Positions 1-10,965 of a stretch of DNA of 59,466 bases are shown here, one piece after another. A model generated the notes under the pieces. It had not been told where the DNA came from, did not search any database, and saw nothing but the letters and a program-made list of their open reading frames with translations. Made by a program: the position numbers and the translations under genes. Positions within the stretch are counted from its first letter, which is position 1; every line of letters starts with the position of its first letter. This DNA is from Paenibacillus sanguinis 2301083 = DSM 16941 (lineage in GTDB: Bacteria > Bacillota > Bacilli > Paenibacillales > Paenibacillaceae), in NCBI RefSeq assembly GCF_000374825.1, contig NZ_KB895394.1:1-59466 (forward strand), given 5' to 3'.

Positions 1-268
1 AAACGAGTACGCACACGAATCCGCGAACTCCGAGCGCTTGGAGTACCCGAATGGGCCTGCTTTAGGATGGCAAACTCGCGGCGAGGCGCATGGGAAATGT
101 CTCGGAACACAAATAATGCCCTTCCCACTTCCTACTGGGAAGCGAGAGGGCTGAAAAGTTTGCTTTCACGTTACTTAGAGCTTTGTTAACCTTTTGGAAC
201 CGCCGTATGCGGACCCGCATGTACGGTGGTGTGAGAGGACGGGGGCTTGCCGCCCCCTCCTACTCGAT
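1..268 (+). ncRNA. 3' end of a group II intron (domains V and VI)
   Basis: The stretch just before pyrR has the look of a bacterial group II intron end. About 197-230 folds as a domain V hairpin (CCGTATGCGG facing CCGCATGTACGG). About 232-267 is a GC-rich domain VI hairpin (GGGGGC, TTGC loop, GCCCCC) with a candidate bulged branch-point A in CCTACTC near 262, and the intron would end at about 268 (CGAT). Positions 1-190 would be domain IV remains; the reverse transcriptase must lie left of the window. The type resembles class C introns, which insert after intrinsic terminators, but the class is an inference. Confidence 0.72.
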
Positions 269-289
269 CGTCGTCACGGACCGGACTAG

Positions 290-865
<576 letters not shown>

Positions 866-867
866 GC

Positions 868-1779
868 ATGGGAATGACAGCAAACGCGGTGAAGGAGCGC
901 AGCCTTCTGGGGTTAAAGGATCTGAGTGCGGATGAGATCAATGCCATCCTGAATCGGGCGGCTTATTGGGATGCAAGAGAAGAGAAGATGATCCCGGCGC
1001 TGAAGGATTTTTTTGTAGCTAATATGTTTTTTGAGAATAGCACACGAACCCGGTTTTCCTTCGAAATGGCAGAGAAGCGGCTTGGCGCTCAAGTGTTGAA
1101 CTTTGCGGCAGCGGCCTCCAGCGTGGAGAAGGGTGAATCGATCTATGATACGGTGAGAACGCTGGAATCCATGGGAATTGATGCCGGAGTTATTCGCTTG
1201 AAGCCCATCGGTATGCTGGCTGAGCTGGCGAAGAAGGTAAGTGTGCCTCTGGTGAATGCCGGAGATGGCAATAATGAGCATCCTACGCAAGCCTTACTGG
1301 ATTTGTACACTATGAAGCAGCAGTTTGGAGAATTGAACGGCCTGAAGGTGTCTATTATCGGAGACATCCAGCATAGCCGGGTAGCCCGTTCTAATCTGTG
1401 GGCCTTGCAAAAGTTCGGGGCTGAGGTCAAGCTGTGCGCGCCGCCAAATATGCAGGCGCCGGAGCTGGCTGCTTACGCTCCTTACGTCACGATGGATGAA
1501 GCGCTCTGCGCTGATGTGGTGATGATGCTCAGGGTTCAACTGGAACGGCATCATGGTGACATTTTCAGCCGGGCAGAGGATTACCGCTTGCAGTACGGCC
1601 TGACAGAGGAACGGGCTGAACGGCTGGCCCCACACGCACTGATCATGCATCCGGCTCCGGTGAACCGGGGTGTGGAAATTGATGATGCGGTTGTGGAACA
1701 TCCGCAGTCACGGATTTTTAAACAGATGCAAAACGGCGTGCCTATTCGCATGGCGGTCATGGAGCGGGCTTTGTTATAG
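868..1779 (+). CDS. pyrB: Aspartate carbamoyltransferase catalytic subunit
   Basis: This enzyme condenses carbamoyl phosphate with aspartate, the committed step of UMP synthesis. At 303 residues it has the normal catalytic-chain length. The carbamoyl-phosphate motif STRTR is at residues 58-62 (FFENSTRTRFSFE), HPTQALLDLY follows mid-protein, and HPAPVNRG lies near the C-terminus. No pyrI regulatory chain is present, as in other Bacillota. It begins 2 bases after the pyrR stop, so translation is probably coupled. B. subtilis has a uracil permease gene (pyrP) and a second attenuator at this point; both are absent here. Confidence 0.96.
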   Translation: MGMTANAVKERSLLGLKDLSADEINAILNRAAYWDAREEKMIPALKDFFVANMFFENSTRTRFSFEMAEKRLGAQVLNFAAAASSVEKGESIYDTVRTLESMGIDAGVIRLKPIGMLAELAKKVSVPLVNAGDGNNEHPTQALLDLYTMKQQFGELNGLKVSIIGDIQHSRVARSNLWALQKFGAEVKLCAPPNMQAPELAAYAPYVTMDEALCADVVMMLRVQLERHHGDIFSRAEDYRLQYGLTEERAERLAPHALIMHPAPVNRGVEIDDAVVEHPQSRIFKQMQNGVPIRMAVMERALL

Positions 1780-1854
1780 GCCTAGGCCATGCCAGATGGA
1801 GAACGAGTAAGCGAGGAGCGAATTGGAACATATTAGAGCGAAGGGTGAGCAGGA

Positions 1855-3141
1855 ATGAAGCTTATAATCGAAAATGCAAATATTTTGAACGGGCACGGAG
1901 AGCAGGAGCTCTCCCGGATTGCTATAGAGGATGGCTTGATCGTCAGCATCGAGAGATCGACTGAGGCTGGAACTTCGGTAGATGACACGACGCAGGTGCT
2001 GGATGCCAAAGGCAGGCTGGTCACTCCGGGTTTCATCGATATGCACGTGCATTTGCGGGAGCCTGGCTTTGAGCATAAGGAAACGATTGAAACAGGTTCG
2101 CGCTCGGCAGCAAAAGGCGGCTTTACTACGATTGCCTGTATGCCGAATACGAAGCCGGTCACGGATAACCCCGAGACGGTGAGGTTGGTCAAGGAAAAAG
2201 GGAATGCAGCGGGCTTGGTTAACGTATTGCCTTATGCCGCTATCACCAAAAGCGAACTGGGCCGCGAGCTTACAGACTTTGCAGCGTTGAAAGCAGCGGG
2301 AGCTATCGGCTTTACGGATGATGGGGTTGGTGTGCAAAACGCGCAGATGATGAAGGATGCCATGAAGCTGGCCGCTTCCCTGGATATGCCGGTCATTGCG
2401 CACTGCGAGGATAACTCGTTAGTGGAAGGTGCGCCAGTGGCTGAAGGAGAATTCGCTCGCAAGCATGGGCTGAAGGGCATTCCAAACGAGTCAGAGGCCA
2501 TCCATGTGGGCCGGGATATTTTACTCGCAGAAGCAACTGGAGTGCACTATCATGTGTGCCATGTCAGCACGGAGCAATCGATTCGCTTGATCCGTCAGGC
2601 CAAGGAGATCGGCATTCATGTCACGGCTGAGGTATGTCCGCACCACTTGCTGCTCTCGGAGCAGGATATTCCCGAACCGGATGCCAACTGGAAGATGAAC
2701 CCGCCCCTGCGTTCCAAACGGGATGTGGAAGCATGTATTGCCGCACTGGAGGATGGAACCATCGATATCCTGGTTACCGACCACGCTCCGCATAGTGCGG
2801 AGGAGAAGGCGAAGGGCATGCAGCTTGCCCCGTTCGGCATCGTTGGCTTCGAGACCGCCTTCCCGCTGCTGTACACCAAATTTGTAGCAGAAGGACGCTG
2901 GAGTCTGGATTTCCTGGTCGGACGAATGACAGCCGATCCGGCCCGTGTCTTTGGCTTAAGTACGGGGAAATTGGAGCCAGGTGCTCCAGCCGATTTAACG
3001 ATTGTGGATCTGGAGCAGGAACGGGTGGTTGATCCTGAGACCTTCGCTTCCAAGGGACGCAACACTCCGTTCACTGGCTGGAAGCTCAAGGGCTGGCCTG
3101 TGGCGACTATCGTCAAGGGCAAGCTCGTTTGGTCAGAGTGA
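1855..3141 (+). CDS. pyrC: Dihydroorotase (type I)
   Basis: Zinc amidohydrolase that cyclises N-carbamoyl-aspartate to dihydroorotate. The metal-binding HVHLREPG motif sits near residue 63, and the late catalytic Asp region reads VTDHAPH near residue 303. The 428-residue length fits the bacterial type I enzyme. The ATG at 1855 follows GTGAGCAGGA. There is a 75-base gap after pyrB and a 54-base gap to carA, neither with a hairpin I would call a terminator. Confidence 0.96.
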   Translation: MKLIIENANILNGHGEQELSRIAIEDGLIVSIERSTEAGTSVDDTTQVLDAKGRLVTPGFIDMHVHLREPGFEHKETIETGSRSAAKGGFTTIACMPNTKPVTDNPETVRLVKEKGNAAGLVNVLPYAAITKSELGRELTDFAALKAAGAIGFTDDGVGVQNAQMMKDAMKLAASLDMPVIAHCEDNSLVEGAPVAEGEFARKHGLKGIPNESEAIHVGRDILLAEATGVHYHVCHVSTEQSIRLIRQAKEIGIHVTAEVCPHHLLLSEQDIPEPDANWKMNPPLRSKRDVEACIAALEDGTIDILVTDHAPHSAEEKAKGMQLAPFGIVGFETAFPLLYTKFVAEGRWSLDFLVGRMTADPARVFGLSTGKLEPGAPADLTIVDLEQERVVDPETFASKGRNTPFTGWKLKGWPVATIVKGKLVWSE

Positions 3142-3195
3142 TTGAAGACAAAATATAAATACCTTTTAAAGTGATGCATAAAGGAGTGCTGAAGG

Positions 3196-4332
3196 ATGCA
3201 GGCAAGATTGTTATTGGAGGACGGCACGTTGTTCACCGGAACCTCGTTTGGAGCAGAAGGGGACAAAACAGGCGAGGTCGTTTTTAATACAGGAATTACA
3301 GGCTATCAAGAGGTTCTGTCCGATCCTTCTTATTGCGGTCAAATCGTGACGATGACCTATCCGCTAATCGGAAACTACGGAATTTCGCGTGATGACTTCG
3401 AGTCCGTTGCACCGTCGATCCATGGTTTTGTTGTCCGTCGTTATGAACCAACCCCAAGTAATTGGCGGGCGCAGTACAATTTGGGTGATTTGCTCAAGGA
3501 GCACGGCATTCCCGGCATTACCGACATCGATACACGGATGCTGACCCGGTTGATTCGCCATCAAGGGACGATGAGAGGGATTTTGACGACCTCAGCGAAG
3601 CCGGTCGAGGAATTGCAAGAAATGATGCTTGCGACGAGCATTTCTGAGCTGCGCAATCAAGTGGCGCAAACCTCAACCCAGCATGTCTACAGCAGTCCGG
3701 GCTCCAAGGAGCGGATTGTGCTGGTGGACTTCGGAGCAAAAAGTGGTATTTTGCGCGAGTTGAACAAACGTGATTGCGATGTAGTCATTGTGCCGCATAA
3801 TACAACGGCCGAAGAAATTCGCCGCCTGCATCCTGATGGCATCCAATTATCAAACGGACCCGGAGACCCCAAGGATGTTCCTTATGCCGTAGATATGATC
3901 TCCGAATTGCTTGGCGAGTATCCGATCTTTGGCATTTGTCTGGGACATCAATTGTTCGCCCTGGCTGCGGGTGCGGATACCGAGAAGCTGAAATTCGGAC
4001 ATCGGGGTGGCAATCACCCGGTCAAAGAGCTGGCCTCAGGACGCTGCTACATCACTTCACAGAATCACGGTTATACCGTAAACGAAGCTTCTATCTCCGG
4101 TACGGAGCTGGAAGTCACACATATCAACAATAATGACAAGACTATAGAAGGCTTGCAGCATAAGAAGCATCCGGCATTTTCGGTGCAATACCATCCGGAG
4201 GCAGCTCCAGGGCCCTACGACAATAGCTATCTTTTCGATCGATTCATCGAAATGATTCGTGAGCACAAGCGGTTGTACCCGCAAAAGCCTCGTCAGGCCG
4301 AGATTATGGCCGCTGCGAAAGGAGAATTGTAA
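3196..4332 (+). CDS. carA: Carbamoyl-phosphate synthase small (glutaminase) subunit
   Basis: Glutamine amidotransferase subunit that hydrolyses glutamine and channels ammonia to CarB. The class I glutaminase domain is in the C-terminal half: nucleophile Cys in [14 protein letters not shown] near residue 240, and the His/Glu pair in [10 protein letters not shown] near residue 333. Length 378 residues. AAAGGAG lies just upstream of the ATG at 3196. Being inside the pyr operon, this is the pyrimidine copy (pyrAA in B. subtilis naming) rather than an arginine-specific one. Confidence 0.96.
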   Translation: MQARLLLEDGTLFTGTSFGAEGDKTGEVVFNTGITGYQEVLSDPSYCGQIVTMTYPLIGNYGISRDDFESVAPSIHGFVVRRYEPTPSNWRAQYNLGDLLKEHGIPGITDIDTRMLTRLIRHQGTMRGILTTSAKPVEELQEMMLATSISELRNQVAQTSTQHVYSSPGSKERIVLVDFGAKSGILRELNKRDCDVVIVPHNTTAEEIRRLHPDGIQLSNGPGDPKDVPYAVDMISELLGEYPIFGICLGHQLFALAAGADTEKLKFGHRGGNHPVKELASGRCYITSQNHGYTVNEASISGTELEVTHINNNDKTIEGLQHKKHPAFSVQYHPEAAPGPYDNSYLFDRFIEMIREHKRLYPQKPRQAEIMAAAKGEL

Positions 4333-4336
4333 TTCC

Positions 4337-7300
4337 ATGCCGATCAAAAAAGACCTAAAGAAAATTCTCGTTATCGGCTCCGGGCCGATCGTTATCGGTC
4401 AGGCGGCCGAGTTTGACTATGCTGGAACGCAAGCCTGCCAGGCGCTCAGAGAGGAAGGCGTCGAGGTTGTGTTGATTAACAGCAACCCGGCTACCATCAT
4501 GACAGATACAAATATGGCCGATAAGGTCTACATTGAACCGATTACACTGGAGTTTGTTACCCAAATTATCCGGCAGGAGCGTCCCGACGGCCTGTTGCCA
4601 ACGCTCGGTGGACAAACGGGCTTGAATATGGCAGTGGAGTTGGCTCGTGCAGGCGTGCTGGAGCGGGAAAACGTGAAGCTGCTGGGAACGCAGTTAACCT
4701 CCATTGAGAAGGCAGAGGACCGGGATTTGTTCCGCGAGCTGATGCGTGAATTGGAGCAGCCAGTGCCGGATAGTACGATTATCACTTCGCTGGAGGAAGC
4801 GCTGAATTTTGCGGAAGAGATCGGTTATCCGCTCATTGTGCGGCCAGCTTATACGCTGGGGGGTACGGGCGGCGGCATCTGCGCCACGGAAGAGGAGCTG
4901 CGAGAGACGGTTGCTTCGGGTATCCGCTATAGTCCCATTGGGCAATGCCTGATCGAGAAATCGATTGCCGGAATGAAGGAAGTCGAATATGAAGTTATGC
5001 GGGATGCTAACGACAACTGCATCGTGGTCTGCAACATGGAGAACTTCGATCCTGTCGGTGTACATACCGGGGACAGCATTGTCGTAGCGCCAAGCCAGAC
5101 GCTCTCTGATCGCGAATACCAAATGCTGCGCTCGGCTTCGCTCAAGATCATTCGTGCGCTCAATATCGAAGGCGGATGCAACGTACAGTTCGCACTGGAC
5201 CCTCAAAGCTTCCAATACTATGTGATCGAAGTGAATCCACGGGTGAGCCGTTCTTCGGCTTTGGCCTCCAAGGCTACGGGCTATCCGATTGCCAAGATGG
5301 CGGCCAAAATCGCTTTGGGTTACACGCTGGACGAAATTATTAACCCGGTAACCGGCCAAACCTATGCTTGCTTCGAGCCTACACTTGATTATATCGTCAG
5401 CAAAATTCCACGCTGGCCGTTTGATAAATTCATCCATGCCAACCGCAAGCTGGGGACGCAAATGAAGGCGACAGGCGAGGTAATGGCAATCGGCAGAACG
5501 TTTGAGGAATCGATCCAAAAGGCTATTCGTTCTCTGGAGATCGGCACGCATCGCCTTTATCTGAAGGGGACTGACAAGCTGGATGATGAGACGCTTAACA
5601 CGCGGCTGATCAAGGCGGATGACGAGCGTCTGTTCCTGATTGCCGAAGCCTTCCGCCGCGGTTATAATTTGCAACAAATCCACGACTTGACCCAGATTGA
5701 TTGGTGGTTCCTCGACAAAATCGAGAGACTGGTTGCCTTCGAGGAGAAAATCACACGTGATGCACAGCTTGATTACGATACGCTGTATCAGGCCAAGCGT
5801 CTCGGCTTCACGGACCGGGCAATCGCGGAGCTTCGAGCCGGGGCTCAGCCAGCCGGAACGCATTTGACCGAAGCGGACGTCAGAAATTACCGTCACGAGC
5901 ATGGGTTGCGTCCTGTATACAAAATGGTTGATACCTGTGCAGCCGAATTTGAGGCTTCTACACCTTACTACTATTCAACTTATGAGACGGAAAATGAAGT
6001 GCTGCGGACGGATAAGGAGAAGATTGTGGTGCTTGGCTCCGGTCCGATCCGTATCGGGCAAGGGATTGAATTTGATTACTCGACAGTCCATGCCGTGTGG
6101 GCGATCCAGAAGGCAGGCTACGAGGCAGTTATCATTAATAACAATCCGGAGACCGTATCTACGGACTTTAATACCTCGGATCGTCTCTACTTCGAGCCGT
6201 TGTTCTTCGAGGATGTTATGAACGTGATTAACGAAGAGAAGCCGGTTGGGGTTATCGTGCAATTCGGCGGACAGACAGCGATTAACCTTGCGGCACCTCT
6301 GCAAGAGGCGGGTGTGCGGATTCTCGGCACTTCCCTGGAAAGCATCGATGAAGCCGAGGATCGCAAGCGGTTTGAGGCGTTGCTGTCGCGTCTGGACATT
6401 GCCCAGCCTAAAGGCAGCACAGTGACTTCAGTAGAAGAAGCCGTAGGCACGGCACAATCGCTGGGTTATCCGGTGCTTGTCAGACCTTCCTATGTCCTGG
6501 GAGGCCGGGCCATGGAGATCGTTTACTCGGATGCCGAGCTGCTGAAATATATGGAAGAAGCGGTGAATATCAATCCACAGCACCCGGTGCTCATTGACCG
6601 TTATATGCTTGGCAAGGAAGTTGAGGTGGATGCGATCTGCGACGGAGAAACGGTGCTGATTCCAGGGATTATGGAGCACATCGAACGGGCAGGGATTCAT
6701 TCCGGAGACTCGATCGCTGTTTATCCACCACAGCATTTGTCAGATGAATTAAAGGAAAAGATTGCGCTCATTACCGTTAAAATTGCTCGCGAATTGAATA
6801 CGGTTGGGCTGGTCAATATCCAGTTTGTCATCTACAAAGGTGAAGTGTATGTCATCGAAGTGAACCCACGCTCCTCACGGACCGTTCCGTTCCTGAGCAA
6901 AGTGACTAATATACCGATGGCTAAACTGGCCACGCAGTGTATCCTGGGTACAAAGCTTAGCGATCTGGGCTACAAGGACGGCTTATGGCCAGAAAGCAAT
7001 CAGGTAGCGGTCAAGGTTCCGGTCTTCTCCTTCGCCAAGCTGCGCCGGGTAGAGCCGACCCTGGGACCCGAAATGAAATCCACCGGGGAAGTGATGGGAC
7101 GGGACCCACAATATGCCAAGGCATTATACAAGGGCTTGATCGGGGCTGGTATGAAGATTCCGGCAACAGGCGCGATCATTGCAACAGTAGCCGATAAAGA
7201 TAAGCAAGAAGCGGTTGAGCTCTTACGCGGCTTCTACAAGTTAGGCTATAAGATTATTGCTACAGACGGTACGGCTTCGGCTTTGATTGAGGCAGGCATT

Positions 7301-7549
7301 CATGTTACGACCGTCTACAAGCTGTCGGAAGGGGTACCGAACATTCTCGATCTGATTCGGAACGGCGAAGCCCACTTTGTCATCAATACGCTGACCAAAG
7401 GCAAGACGCCCCAACGCGACGGTTTCCGTATTCGCCGTGAAGCGGTAGAAAACGGGATAGTCTGCATGACCTCGCTGGATACGGTCCGCGCCTTGCTGGA
7501 AATGCTGGAGACGATTAATTTCTCCTCCCAGGCGATGCCGTCCCTATAA
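4337..7549 (+). CDS. carB: Carbamoyl-phosphate synthase large subunit
   Basis: Makes carbamoyl phosphate from bicarbonate, ammonia and two ATP. At 1,070 residues it has full length, with the usual internal duplication: two ATP-grasp halves beginning [20 protein letters not shown] near residue 8 and [20 protein letters not shown] near residue 562. The C-terminal MGS-like allosteric domain (about 935 onward) is present. The ATG at 4337 is preceded by AAAGGAG across the carA stop. In B. subtilis pyrK and pyrD follow; here pyrF follows at once. Confidence 0.96.
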   Translation: MPIKKDLKKILVIGSGPIVIGQAAEFDYAGTQACQALREEGVEVVLINSNPATIMTDTNMADKVYIEPITLEFVTQIIRQERPDGLLPTLGGQTGLNMAVELARAGVLERENVKLLGTQLTSIEKAEDRDLFRELMRELEQPVPDSTIITSLEEALNFAEEIGYPLIVRPAYTLGGTGGGICATEEELRETVASGIRYSPIGQCLIEKSIAGMKEVEYEVMRDANDNCIVVCNMENFDPVGVHTGDSIVVAPSQTLSDREYQMLRSASLKIIRALNIEGGCNVQFALDPQSFQYYVIEVNPRVSRSSALASKATGYPIAKMAAKIALGYTLDEIINPVTGQTYACFEPTLDYIVSKIPRWPFDKFIHANRKLGTQMKATGEVMAIGRTFEESIQKAIRSLEIGTHRLYLKGTDKLDDETLNTRLIKADDERLFLIAEAFRRGYNLQQIHDLTQIDWWFLDKIERLVAFEEKITRDAQLDYDTLYQAKRLGFTDRAIAELRAGAQPAGTHLTEADVRNYRHEHGLRPVYKMVDTCAAEFEASTPYYYSTYETENEVLRTDKEKIVVLGSGPIRIGQGIEFDYSTVHAVWAIQKAGYEAVIINNNPETVSTDFNTSDRLYFEPLFFEDVMNVINEEKPVGVIVQFGGQTAINLAAPLQEAGVRILGTSLESIDEAEDRKRFEALLSRLDIAQPKGSTVTSVEEAVGTAQSLGYPVLVRPSYVLGGRAMEIVYSDAELLKYMEEAVNINPQHPVLIDRYMLGKEVEVDAICDGETVLIPGIMEHIERAGIHSGDSIAVYPPQHLSDELKEKIALITVKIARELNTVGLVNIQFVIYKGEVYVIEVNPRSSRTVPFLSKVTNIPMAKLATQCILGTKLSDLGYKDGLWPESNQVAVKVPVFSFAKLRRVEPTLGPEMKSTGEVMGRDPQYAKALYKGLIGAGMKIPATGAIIATVADKDKQEAVELLRGFYKLGYKIIATDGTASALIEAGIHVTTVYKLSEGVPNILDLIRNGEAHFVINTLTKGKTPQRDGFRIRREAVENGIVCMTSLDTVRALLEMLETINFSSQAMPSL

Positions 7550-7648
7550 GTGCGTGTTCCAAAACTCGACTTTAAGAACGAATTACATTTAAGCGGCGGC
7601 TCGGAAGCAAACAGCTTCGGAGCCGCGCGCATGACTGGAGGAGCAAAT

Positions 7649-8383
7649 TTGCGTTCATTTGAAGAAGCGGCTGGCAGGTTGATCGTCGGATTGGATTTTC
7701 CCGAGGCAGAGCAGGCAAGAAAGCTCTTAAAGGAGCTTGCAGGAATCCCTTGCTATATGAAGGTAGGGATGCAACTCTTTTACGCGACAGGACCCGATTT
7801 CATCCGTGAGTTGAAGCAGCAGGGCTACTCCGTTTTTTTAGATGTGAAAATGCATGATATCCCTAATACTGTCAAGGGTGGAGCAAATAGTGTTACGCGG
7901 CTGGGCGTAGATATGTTCAACGTTCATGCGGCCGGGGGACTTGATATGATGAGGGCGGCGAGAGCAGGCGCTTTGGCTGCACTCAAGGCCGATGCTTCGC
8001 TGCCGACTCCCCGGATCATTGCGGTAACCCAGTTGACCAGTACGAATCAGCGGACATTAAATGAAGAAATCGGTATTCCCGGCAATGTAGAGGATGCTGT
8101 AGTACACTACGCAAGCTTGGCCCGCGAGGCCGGCCTGGATGGTGTAGTCGCTTCACCGCTCGAAGTCAAGGCGATCAAGCAACGCTGTGGACAAGCCTTC
8201 TTGACGGTAACCCCGGGCATTCGACCGGTAAGCAGTGCCATGGAAGATCAGTCGCGAACGCTGACCCCTGGCGAGGCGATACAGCAAGGAACGAATTATA
8301 TTGTGGTAGGGCGGCCGATTACTGCGGCAGCGCAGCCGCGCGAAGCGGCCGAAACTATTATTCAGGAGATGATGCAACAATGA
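7649..8383 (+). CDS. pyrF: Orotidine-5'-phosphate decarboxylase
   Basis: Decarboxylates OMP to UMP, the last step of the pathway. The catalytic Asp/Lys/Asp array is in FLDVKMHDIPNTVKGG, and the phosphate-binding end reads TPGIRP then YIVVGRPIT. I favour the TTG at 7649 because GGAGGAG (7637-7643) sits 5 bases before it and the product then starts close to the fold, as in relatives (244 residues). An ATG at 7631 in the same frame is the alternative. Its stop overlaps the pyrE start by 4 bases. Confidence 0.94.
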   Translation: MRSFEEAAGRLIVGLDFPEAEQARKLLKELAGIPCYMKVGMQLFYATGPDFIRELKQQGYSVFLDVKMHDIPNTVKGGANSVTRLGVDMFNVHAAGGLDMMRAARAGALAALKADASLPTPRIIAVTQLTSTNQRTLNEEIGIPGNVEDAVVHYASLAREAGLDGVVASPLEVKAIKQRCGQAFLTVTPGIRPVSSAMEDQSRTLTPGEAIQQGTNYIVVGRPITAAAQPREAAETIIQEMMQQ

Positions 8384-9027
8384 CTCAAGGCTCTTTCACT
8401 TCCGTAGAGGCCAAAATTGCCGCCAGCTTGCTTGATATCGGAGCGGTGGCGCTTCGTCCACATCAACCGTTTACCTGGACCTCGGGCATTCAATCCCCGA
8501 TTTATTGCGATAATCGGCTCACGATGTCTTATCCCGAGATACGTGATCTGATTGCCGACTCGTTTGCGGCTCTCATTCGGGAAGCATATCCGGAGGCCGA
8601 AGTGGTTGCCGGAACTGCGACTGCGGGGATTCCGCATGCCGCATTCGTAGCCCAAAAGCTGGGGCTTCCAATGGCTTATATCCGCGATAAGGCTAAAGGC
8701 CACGGCAAGGAGAACCAAATCGAAGGGTTGATCAAGCCAGGGCAGAAAGTGGTTGTCATCGAGGACCTGATCTCGACGGGGGGCAGTTCAATCAAGGCTG
8801 CTGAGGCCGTACGCAATGCCGGGGCAGAGCCATTGGCTGTACTGGCCATCTTCAGCTATCAGCTAAGTAAGGCAGTCTCGGCGTTTGCGGCTGCCGGCAT
8901 TCCGTTGCAAACCTTGTCCAATTACACGGCGCTGATCGACGTAGCTATCGAGCGTGGGGACATCAAACCGGAGGATTTGGCGTTGCTGCAATCCTGGCGG
9001 GAGAATCCCGCAGCGTTCGGGAAATAG
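8380..9027 (+). CDS. pyrE: Orotate phosphoribosyltransferase
   Basis: Joins orotate to PRPP to give OMP. The PRPP loop is VVVIEDLISTGGSS near residue 125, and the loop with KGHGKENQIEG (residues about 107-117) matches the flexible catalytic loop. The 215-residue length is normal. It overlaps the pyrF end (ATGA) and is the last gene of the operon, with a large hairpin about 50 bases beyond its stop. Confidence 0.95.
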   Translation: MTQGSFTSVEAKIAASLLDIGAVALRPHQPFTWTSGIQSPIYCDNRLTMSYPEIRDLIADSFAALIREAYPEAEVVAGTATAGIPHAAFVAQKLGLPMAYIRDKAKGHGKENQIEGLIKPGQKVVVIEDLISTGGSSIKAAEAVRNAGAEPLAVLAIFSYQLSKAVSAFAAAGIPLQTLSNYTALIDVAIERGDIKPEDLALLQSWRENPAAFGK

Positions 9028-9075
9028 GCAAGCCACGAACAGAGGACAGCATGGCGATAAGCAGCCTAAACAAAC

Positions 9076-9130
9076 AGACCATCTGCAGGATAATGGATTA
9101 GTCCTTCTCCTGCAAATGGTCTTCTTTATT
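9076..9130. terminator. Bidirectional terminator between pyrE and the SLH glycosidase
   Basis: AGACCAT (9076-9082) and GCAGGA (9085-9090) pair with TCCTGC (9108-9113) and ATGGTCT (9116-9122), followed by TCTTTATTT. It lies between two convergent genes; the T-rich tail suits the pyr operon best. Confidence 0.7.
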
Positions 9131-10748
9131 TACTGTGGTCAAATCTATAACTCTCGTATTTCTCCACATTGCGCAGACTGGTCCAAATGTCCGGAGATTC
9201 ACCGCCGATATGCCAATAAGCATAACCTGCAAGGCCGCGGTCCATCCCTAGCTGGAGCTTAGTGGACAGGGAGCGGGCATCCTCCAGCCATATGCGGTGT
9301 TTGGTGTCTCCCTTCCAGTATTCTGTCAGATATTGGCCGGCTTCGGGGTTCCATCTCGGAGAGGTTCCGGTTGCCCGGATTCGTTTGTTCTGCTCCGGCA
9401 AAGAGAGATCCTCCGACGAGAGGGTGTTGCCTTGGGCATTGACAACCCAATCTCTGGTATACAATGGCATTCCGAGTATCAGTTGGTCTGCTTGGACTTG
9501 GGTGAGCAGCTTGTCGAGATGTTGCTCTACCCAGTTTAAGGATGCTACTGAACCGGCCTTATATCCCGTCCAATGCTCGTCGTAGGCCATGATAACCAAG
9601 TAATCGGCATGTTTGGCCAATTCGGCATAGTTATAGGCTGCGGACCAGTCACTGCCAAGATCGGGCGGCAGATCCACCGATAAAACCGCTTGAATGTTAT
9701 GCAGTTCCTTGGCGAGCGTGGCAATAAAGCTGGTGAACAGATCGCGATCCGAGGCGTGAACGTTCTCGAAGTCGATATTTATCCCGGCCAAGCTGTATTT
9801 TTGCACATAGGACTTTATGCTCTGGATTGCCGTGGACGATAACGAAGGTGAGTTGAGCATCTGGTGTGTGGCTTTCTGGTCAAAGCGGTTCCCCACCATG
9901 GCCCACACCTGTTTGTCGTTATTTTGGGCCCATGTATTTAATGAAGGAATGCTGGAATCAGAAATGCGGCCCGAGCTTTCGAGAAAATACCATCTAGGCG
10001 ACAACACGTTGACGTTAGATTCCATTACGGACTTCTGATACGCCTCAGTAGATTGACCGTATTGCCAGCCGATATGGATAGCCGAGGACGGAGAAGGCCC
10101 GGCGCTTGCTGTCAGGGTATCCTTCCAACGGGCATCCTCCAGCAGGCGATCGAAAATAGCAGCGGTCTCCTGACGAGTTATGGACTGCGCCGGATCGAAA
10201 CGGCCTTCGCTCCCTTGCATCAATCCTAACGCTGATATGGCGGTTACATAGGGCTTGGCCCATGCGGCGATGCTCAAGCTATCCCGATAGGAAGAAATGG
10301 AGCTTGCGGCGGGTATGGCTTGCTTGAGTGCTTTGGTCAGCCACACCGCGGCCTCTTGCCGGCTGAGTGTTTGTTCAGGCCGAAAGGTCCCGTTCCCCAA
10401 GCCATTGGTTATGCCAAGCTCGGTAGCGGCCTGAACCGCTCCATAATACCAGGTGCTTCTCGGCACATCCGTATAAGCGGGAATGGCAGAGGAAGTAGGA
10501 GTGATTCCGAAGGCCCGCATCAACACAGTCATGAACTCAGCCCTGGTGACGGGACGCTTCGGGGAAAAAGAGGTTGCTGTGGTTCCTTGCATGATGCCGC
10601 TGGCGTGCAAGCGAGAAATGGCTTCACTAGCATAGCTTGTTGAGATATCATGATAGGGAAGCATGGCGGCTGTTGCAGGTATTTGGCGAGTAGTGGTATA
10701 TGTAAAAAGCAACGTTCCTATGAGCATAAGCCAAAATATTTTTTTCAT
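9126..10748 (-). CDS. SLH-domain glycoside hydrolase family 18 protein
   Basis: Secreted, wall-anchored enzyme of about 540 residues. The order is a signal peptide (residues 1-28, ending near ATAA), three S-layer homology repeats (about 32-215, beginning YHDIS, YTDVP and YRDS), and a GH18 barrel. The GH18 acid motif reads INIDFENV, with the catalytic Glu kept, followed by LVIMAYDEHW and the terminal YWHIGGESPDIW. The likely substrate is a beta-1,4-linked amino sugar polymer (chitin or peptidoglycan); this is inferred from the family. The ATG at 10748 follows GGAG, while the longer frame from 10814 lacks a ribosome site. It converges on pyrE. Confidence 0.9.
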   Translation of the reverse strand: MKKIFWLMLIGTLLFTYTTTRQIPATAAMLPYHDISTSYASEAISRLHASGIMQGTTATSFSPKRPVTRAEFMTVLMRAFGITPTSSAIPAYTDVPRSTWYYGAVQAATELGITNGLGNGTFRPEQTLSRQEAAVWLTKALKQAIPAASSISSYRDSLSIAAWAKPYVTAISALGLMQGSEGRFDPAQSITRQETAAIFDRLLEDARWKDTLTASAGPSPSSAIHIGWQYGQSTEAYQKSVMESNVNVLSPRWYFLESSGRISDSSIPSLNTWAQNNDKQVWAMVGNRFDQKATHQMLNSPSLSSTAIQSIKSYVQKYSLAGINIDFENVHASDRDLFTSFIATLAKELHNIQAVLSVDLPPDLGSDWSAAYNYAELAKHADYLVIMAYDEHWTGYKAGSVASLNWVEQHLDKLLTQVQADQLILGMPLYTRDWVVNAQGNTLSSEDLSLPEQNKRIRATGTSPRWNPEAGQYLTEYWKGDTKHRIWLEDARSLSTKLQLGMDRGLAGYAYWHIGGESPDIWTSLRNVEKYESYRFDHSK

Positions 10749-10965
10749 AAAGTAGAGCTCCTTGGTGAATTTAGTAGAATTGTCCTTAATTCTAACAGAA
10801 TTGTAATCTTTCATCAGCGCTCAAAATATGGAAATATATGATCAATATCGTAAAAAGTATTGTAACTTTTTGACATCATATTTCGTTTATAATGCAAGAC
10901 ATAAATGACTTGCCGGACAGGGCAAGTCACGCACCGCAAATCAAGAAATGGGAGACCGATACACG

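Noticed and set aside
4694..5902. 402-residue minus-strand frame inside carB
   Set aside because: Fully inside a certain gene on the other strand; an artefact of GC-skewed codon use.
10870..10893. Consensus sigmaA promoter before the ABC export operon
   Set aside because: TTGACA and TATAAT are only 12 bases apart, too close for a working pair; only the TATAAT may be used.
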